64,000 nucleotides of DNA from [Clostridium] hylemonae DSM 15053 (lineage in GTDB: Bacteria > Bacillota > Clostridia > Lachnospirales > Lachnospiraceae): the NCBI RefSeq assembly GCF_008281175.1, contig NZ_CP036524.1:2914001-2978000 (forward strand). The letters run 5' to 3'. Each line of letters starts with the position of its first letter. The stretch's first letter is position 1. The notes below the pieces were generated by a model. It searched no databases and was not told the origin of the DNA. It saw only the letters and a program-made list of their open reading frames with translations. Of the stretch, positions 60,330 to 64,000 are shown one piece after another. Both the position numbers and the translations under genes were made by a program.

Positions 60330-61373
60330 TCAGGCTGAGGGAAATGCCAAAACAAACTCACTGCCCTGCCCCGCTCTGCTGGTCACACGGACGAAACCGT
60401 CGCACAAATTGCAGACATGCCGGACAAGACTCAATCCAATTCCATAGCCGTTCTTGTTCAACTCCCTGATCTGGTATCCGTGTTCAAATACCAGTTCCGC
60501 TTCCTCTTCACTCATTCCCATACCATGGTCCCGGATGCGGAGCAGTACGCTGTTATGCTGCTGCTCCAAAGTTACCTCGATCAAGCTCCCGTCACCGTAT
60601 TTGACGGCATTATCCAGCAAATTGTCAACCGCCCGGCGCAGCCACTGTTCTTTGCCTAGAATTTCATAGGAAGCATCTTCATCGAAGCAAAAGCTGAGGT
60701 TGGAATAAACGCTTCGGTAAGTATCACATTCTTCCGCCGCGATCAGCGCCAGGTCCACCATTTCACGGCTGGCATCCCGGTGCGCGGATATGGTCAGTAT
60801 ATCATCTACAGACTGAGCAAGCTTCTCGATATCCCGGATGAGCAGGGGATCGGAGGTCTCATTGAGCCGCGCTTTTATGAGCATGATCAGATTTTTCTGC
60901 CCATGGGCAATGAAGGAATGCAGACGCTGCTGGTCTTTCTCATATGAAGAAAGCCGCGTATGGATGTTCTGATATTCCTCCTTCAGATCCATTTCCCGGA
61001 TGCGCTCAGGCTCTGATTCAGACAACTCCCTTAAGTCACTGGCAATGATCCTGTTATGCCTGCGTTCCAGCACGCGTATGCAAAACAGCAGCCCACAGGA
61101 AAACAAAAGGACCAGCAGACAAACGCCTGCGATCAACAAAGGCAAATAGCGGAAGAAGGCAGAGCGGAAATAATCGTGCAGCTCTGTTGAAGTGATAGAA
61201 CTGTCCAGGACGATCTGACCGCTTTGCGGGGCGTAGAACAGTGTCTCCGGCAGCCCGCTAATATCCGCGCCTGAATTGCGCACAAAGAGATAAAAGCATG
61301 CGATAATGCTCAGGCTCAGCAGAATGGTATATCCGGCGATCATAAACCAGGTTTGCTTTTTTATTCCAGACAA
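60330..61373 (-). CDS. Sensor histidine kinase with atypical H-box
   Basis: 347 residues; TTG start inside the end of the response-regulator gene, AAAGGGG 8 nt upstream. Two membrane helices (about 10-32 and 75-98) around a short external loop. The H-box reads FIAHGQKNLIMLI rather than H-E-L-x-T-P. The ATP-binding domain has the N-box DNLLDNAVKYGDG, G1 DHGMGMSEEE and G2 GYGIGLSLV. Pairs with the OmpR-type regulator and probably controls the divergent FtsX-type ABC exporter. Confidence 0.88.
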   Translation of the reverse strand: MSGIKKQTWFMIAGYTILLSLSIIACFYLFVRNSGADISGLPETLFYAPQSGQIVLDSSITSTELHDYFRSAFFRYLPLLIAGVCLLVLLFSCGLLFCIRVLERRHNRIIASDLRELSESEPERIREMDLKEEYQNIHTRLSSYEKDQQRLHSFIAHGQKNLIMLIKARLNETSDPLLIRDIEKLAQSVDDILTISAHRDASREMVDLALIAAEECDTYRSVYSNLSFCFDEDASYEILGKEQWLRRAVDNLLDNAVKYGDGSLIEVTLEQQHNSVLLRIRDHGMGMSEEEAELVFEHGYQIRELNKNGYGIGLSLVRHVCNLCDGFVRVTSRAGQGSEFVLAFPSA

Positions 61374-62029
61374 AGATAATACCCCTTTCCTTTTTCATTG
61401 CGCAGAATTGACGTGTCTCCCATTTTAAGTTTTTTCTTTATGTTGGCCATATGGACCCGTATGACCCCGGAAAACGGATCAAAATTCTCGTCGTATACAT
61501 GCTCTGCCAGCTCCTCGTTGGAAACAATGCGTGGATAACAGCTTGCAAGGTATTCTAAAATATCAAATTCCTTAGCGGAGAGAGGTACTTCCCGTCCATC
61601 CAGTGTAACCCGCCGGGTGGCCGGATCCAAAGACAATTCTTCGATGAGAATGACGGGATTCGCCCGCCCCCGGAACCGCCGGATCACTGCCTGGATACGG
61701 GCATCCAGCTCTGTGAACTCAAAGGGCTTTGTGATATAGTCGTCACTGCCAAGCTGCAGGCCTTTTACCCGTTGTTCCAGTTCGCCCCGTGCGGTCACAA
61801 TGAACACAGGCGCCGAAATCCCCTGACTCCGCCAGTTCTCCAGCAGTTCAAAGCCATCTCTGTCCGGCAGATTCAGATCCAGCAAAATCACATCGTAATC
61901 ATTATCTGAAGCCTTCAGATCTCCACTTTCTCCGTCATAGGCCACATCACACACATATCCGAAACCGGACAATTTCCCCTTCATCAGATCTGCCAGTTCG
62001 GTATTGTCCTCAATTATCAATAAACGCAC
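61361..62029 (-). CDS. OmpR family response regulator
   Basis: 222 residues from GTG 62029, with AGGTG upstream and giving the standard VRLLIIEDN start; the open frame runs to 62074. Receiver domain with the phospho-Asp in LLDLNLPDRDG and Lys in DDYITKPFE; C-terminal winged helix (PLSAKEFDILEYLASCYPRIVSNEELAEHVY, RVHMANIKKKL). Overlaps the kinase gene by 13 bp and faces the ABC exporter across 167 bp. Confidence 0.93.
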   Translation of the reverse strand: MRLLIIEDNTELADLMKGKLSGFGYVCDVAYDGESGDLKASDNDYDVILLDLNLPDRDGFELLENWRSQGISAPVFIVTARGELEQRVKGLQLGSDDYITKPFEFTELDARIQAVIRRFRGRANPVILIEELSLDPATRRVTLDGREVPLSAKEFDILEYLASCYPRIVSNEELAEHVYDENFDPFSGVIRVHMANIKKKLKMGDTSILRNEKGKGYYLCLE

Positions 62030-62196
62030 TCTGATCACCTGCCGTTCTAAATTTTTATCTATATAGTATACCACAGGCGGTACATGTACAAAACAAAAAT
62101 ATAATTTCAGTAAATTTTACATTCCTGTCTTGCCGCAGAATTAACATTGCCTGTGCTATACTGAGAAAAATCCTGAAAGAAAAGAGAGAACACTTT

Positions 62197-63573
62197 ATGT
62201 ATATTTTAAAAAACGCGTTTCAAAATCTGTACCGGAATGCAGGGCGGAATCTGCTGACGGCAGGTATATTTCTGCTGGTCATCACCATGAGCTGCGTGGC
62301 TCTCGTAATCTACAACGATGCAGACGCCATCGCAAAGCAGTACAGGGAACGGCTGAGCACCGAAGTGCTGCTGAACGTAGATGAGAAAAAAGTCAGCGAG
62401 GCATGGGAAAAGGATGAAACATTCAGAAAACCTGAACTCACCGATGAACTGATCCAAAAAATGGCCGCCTCCAAATATCTGAAAAAAGCCATGTACAGCA
62501 CCCAGATGGAAGCTGTCGCAGACAATCTGAAATACACCACGCCGACCGACTATCAGGATATGGAGATACAGCGGGCAGGCGAAGATCCTGCAAAGACCCG
62601 CATCCCCCAGTACACACTCAGCGGATATGAAGATGTGAGCCAGGCAGAACCGTTCCGGAACGGACAGGCAAAGCTTGCAGAAGGAGGAACTTTCCCTGCA
62701 GCGGATAATGAATGCCTTGTCTCTGATACACTGGCAGAGTTAAACGGCCTGAAACCCGGTGATACTTTCCCGGCAAAAAGTATCTATTACACTGACAAAC
62801 AGGGCGGTCCTCTGGAAGAGATGACACTTAAAGTCAGCGGCATCTATCACAGGAAATACAGCGAAGGTGAGACGGACAGCGACAATGAAATCTTCACCCG
62901 CTATAAACTGCTGACTGACCCGCGCTATACTTATGAGCCCACATTTAATACGGACTTTTACCTGAAAAACCCCCAGGATCTGCACGCCTTTGCCCAGGAG
63001 GCATATGCTTCCGGTCTCTCCGAATACTACAGCCTGAGCACGGATACCGTTGCATACGACGCTTTTGTAAGACCCATTGAGCAGATGTGCGTGATCTCCA
63101 TGATCTTCCTGTGGGTAGTTCTTGCGCTGGGAGCCGCGATCCTGCTTATCCTCTCTTCATTGTTAGTGAGAGAGCGGAAATATGAGATTGGCGTTTTGCG
63201 GGCCATGGGCATGAAAAAGAGTAAAGTCGCGGCACAGCTCGTCCTGGAATCTGCGCTCACCATGGCCGTTTGTCTGATCCTCGGCATCGCCCTTGGCAGT
63301 CTGCTGGCGCAGCCGGTCACAGATATGCTGCTGGCAGACCAGATGTCCCGGGCTTTGAGCGGGCCGACTCTTGCCGGAGGTATGGGCGGCACATCTTTTG
63401 GAGGGCTTGCAACAGATAACAGGCCGGTCACTCATATCAGTGCGGCACTGAATCTCACGGCCATCTCGGAGCTTACAGCGATCGCTTTCATTCTGACAGC
63501 GGCCGCAGGGGCGGTCAGCGCAGCCTGCGCGATGAAGTATGAGCCTATGCGCATCCTGCGCCATAGAAATTGA
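62197..63573 (+). CDS. FtsX/MacB-type ABC permease
   Basis: 458 residues: helix at about 17-40, a large extracytoplasmic domain (about 45-300), then three helices with the FtsX-fold core (SLLVRERKYEIGVLRAMGMKKSKVAAQLVLES). Typical MacB-like permeases with an adjacent ATPase export peptides or antibiotics or act as mechanotransmitters. A glycine-rich loop GGMGGTSFGGLA lies before the last helix. Followed after 16 nt by the ATPase. Confidence 0.9.
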   Translation: MYILKNAFQNLYRNAGRNLLTAGIFLLVITMSCVALVIYNDADAIAKQYRERLSTEVLLNVDEKKVSEAWEKDETFRKPELTDELIQKMAASKYLKKAMYSTQMEAVADNLKYTTPTDYQDMEIQRAGEDPAKTRIPQYTLSGYEDVSQAEPFRNGQAKLAEGGTFPAADNECLVSDTLAELNGLKPGDTFPAKSIYYTDKQGGPLEEMTLKVSGIYHRKYSEGETDSDNEIFTRYKLLTDPRYTYEPTFNTDFYLKNPQDLHAFAQEAYASGLSEYYSLSTDTVAYDAFVRPIEQMCVISMIFLWVVLALGAAILLILSSLLVRERKYEIGVLRAMGMKKSKVAAQLVLESALTMAVCLILGIALGSLLAQPVTDMLLADQMSRALSGPTLAGGMGGTSFGGLATDNRPVTHISAALNLTAISELTAIAFILTAAAGAVSAACAMKYEPMRILRHRN

Positions 63574-63589
63574 CAGGGAGGAATTAAAC

Positions 63590-64000
63590 ATGTCTGTTTT
63601 ATCACTTAAAAACGTGGGATATACCTACGAGAAAACCACAAAACCTGTATTTCAGGGATTAAATGCGGATTTTGAACCGGGAAAGGTCTACTGTATCGTC
63701 GGGAAGTCCGGCGCGGGCAAGACTTCCCTTCTCTCCCTTTTAGCCGGACTGGATACCTGTAACGAGGGAACGATCCTGTACGAGGGGGAAGATCTGCGTA
63801 AGCTGGACAGAGACCAGTACCGCGCCCGGAAAATAGGCGTTGTATTCCAGAGCTATAACCTTTTGTTAAACAAGACCGCATTGGAAAACATTGAGCTTTC
63901 TATGGCCATCAGCGGGGTACGTCATAAAAATAACCGCGCCTTTGCCCTGACTCTGCTGGAAAATGTGGGCATCGATGAGGAGACCGCCAGGCGACGTGTG
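63590..64000 (+). CDS. ABC transporter ATPase (3' part outside window)
   Basis: First 137 residues of a MacB/LolD-type ATPase: SVLSLKNVGYTYEKTT, Walker A GKSGAGKTS, and the Q-loop IGVVFQSYNLL. The signature and Walker B lie past base 64000. Good ribosome site (AGGGAGG). Partner of the permease at 62197. Confidence 0.93.
   Translation, partial: MSVLSLKNVGYTYEKTTKPVFQGLNADFEPGKVYCIVGKSGAGKTSLLSLLAGLDTCNEGTILYEGEDLRKLDRDQYRARKIGVVFQSYNLLLNKTALENIELSMAISGVRHKNNRAFALTLLENVGIDEETARRRV

Overview
The window looks like a chromosomal segment of an anaerobic, low-to-mid GC Clostridia (Lachnospiraceae-like; relatives of Dorea or [Clostridium] scindens would fit). Indicators are Shine-Dalgarno-rich starts, intrinsic terminators with long U-tracts, a T-box leader on a non-discriminating AspRS followed by gatCAB, a stand-alone Spo0A-type DNA-binding domain, class-2 GalT, and many 4Fe-4S proteins. 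I see no rRNA, tRNA, CRISPR array or intact transposase.

Layout. 1-7031: an IclR-controlled catabolic operon on the minus strand (SLC13/DASS carrier, CoA-acylating aldehyde dehydrogenase, SucC/SucD-like acid-CoA ligase, iron alcohol dehydrogenase running out of the window). Together these could interconvert an imported acid, its CoA ester, aldehyde and alcohol. 7209-9527: a small envelope redox cassette (TlpA-like lipoprotein, 48-residue CXXC membrane peptide, NapH-like 4Fe-4S membrane protein, a DUF6132-like protein read through an in-frame UGA, Rrf2 regulator). 9599-18490: AraC/GyrI regulator, a DUF975 fusion protein, then the T-box/AspRS/zinc-ribbon/gatCAB operon. 18550-24342: ClC channel, and a GldA/F/G-like ABC system with a DUF4340 protein. 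24493-30368: Spo0A_C-like regulator, a PurF-like protein without its glutaminase nucleophile, and a heterodimeric ABC exporter/importer pair behind a dyad operator.

30474-34752: DUF362 ferredoxin protein and a glycolipid/envelope trio (flippase-like, polysaccharide deacetylase, GT28 glycosyltransferase). 35022-37351: a GC-rich, sortase-anchored BspA-type leucine-rich-repeat surface protein with a 75-bp tandem array, bounded upstream by overlapping palindromes. 37670-45392: galKT with a divergent AraC regulator, DegV/TetR pair, an EAL protein with a degenerate GGDEF domain, and a MerR regulator. 45428-52149: flavodoxin-like reductase, then the larE-larC-larB-nikO-nikQ-nikMN-DUF3842 cluster (nickel uptake and nickel-pincer cofactor synthesis, no larA here). 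52270-53475: aldo/keto reductase whose promoter shares a 19-bp-spacer MerR-type architecture with the reductase at 45428. 53500-56040: AT-rich island with FRG-domain and KilA-N proteins and a TPR remnant. 56068-64000: M18 aminopeptidase, ArsR regulator plus ABC transporter, a two-component system and an FtsX-type ABC exporter cut by the window end.

The most novel signal is at 7630-7854: a complete DUF6132-like reading frame in which UGA sits exactly at the family's conserved second cysteine and is followed at 17 nt by a stem-loop with a GGUC apical loop, i.e. a candidate selenoprotein that ordinary gene calling misses. Second is the MerR-type promoter pair linking two distant redox genes, and third the IclR operator pair flanking the CoA-dependent acid/alcohol operon.
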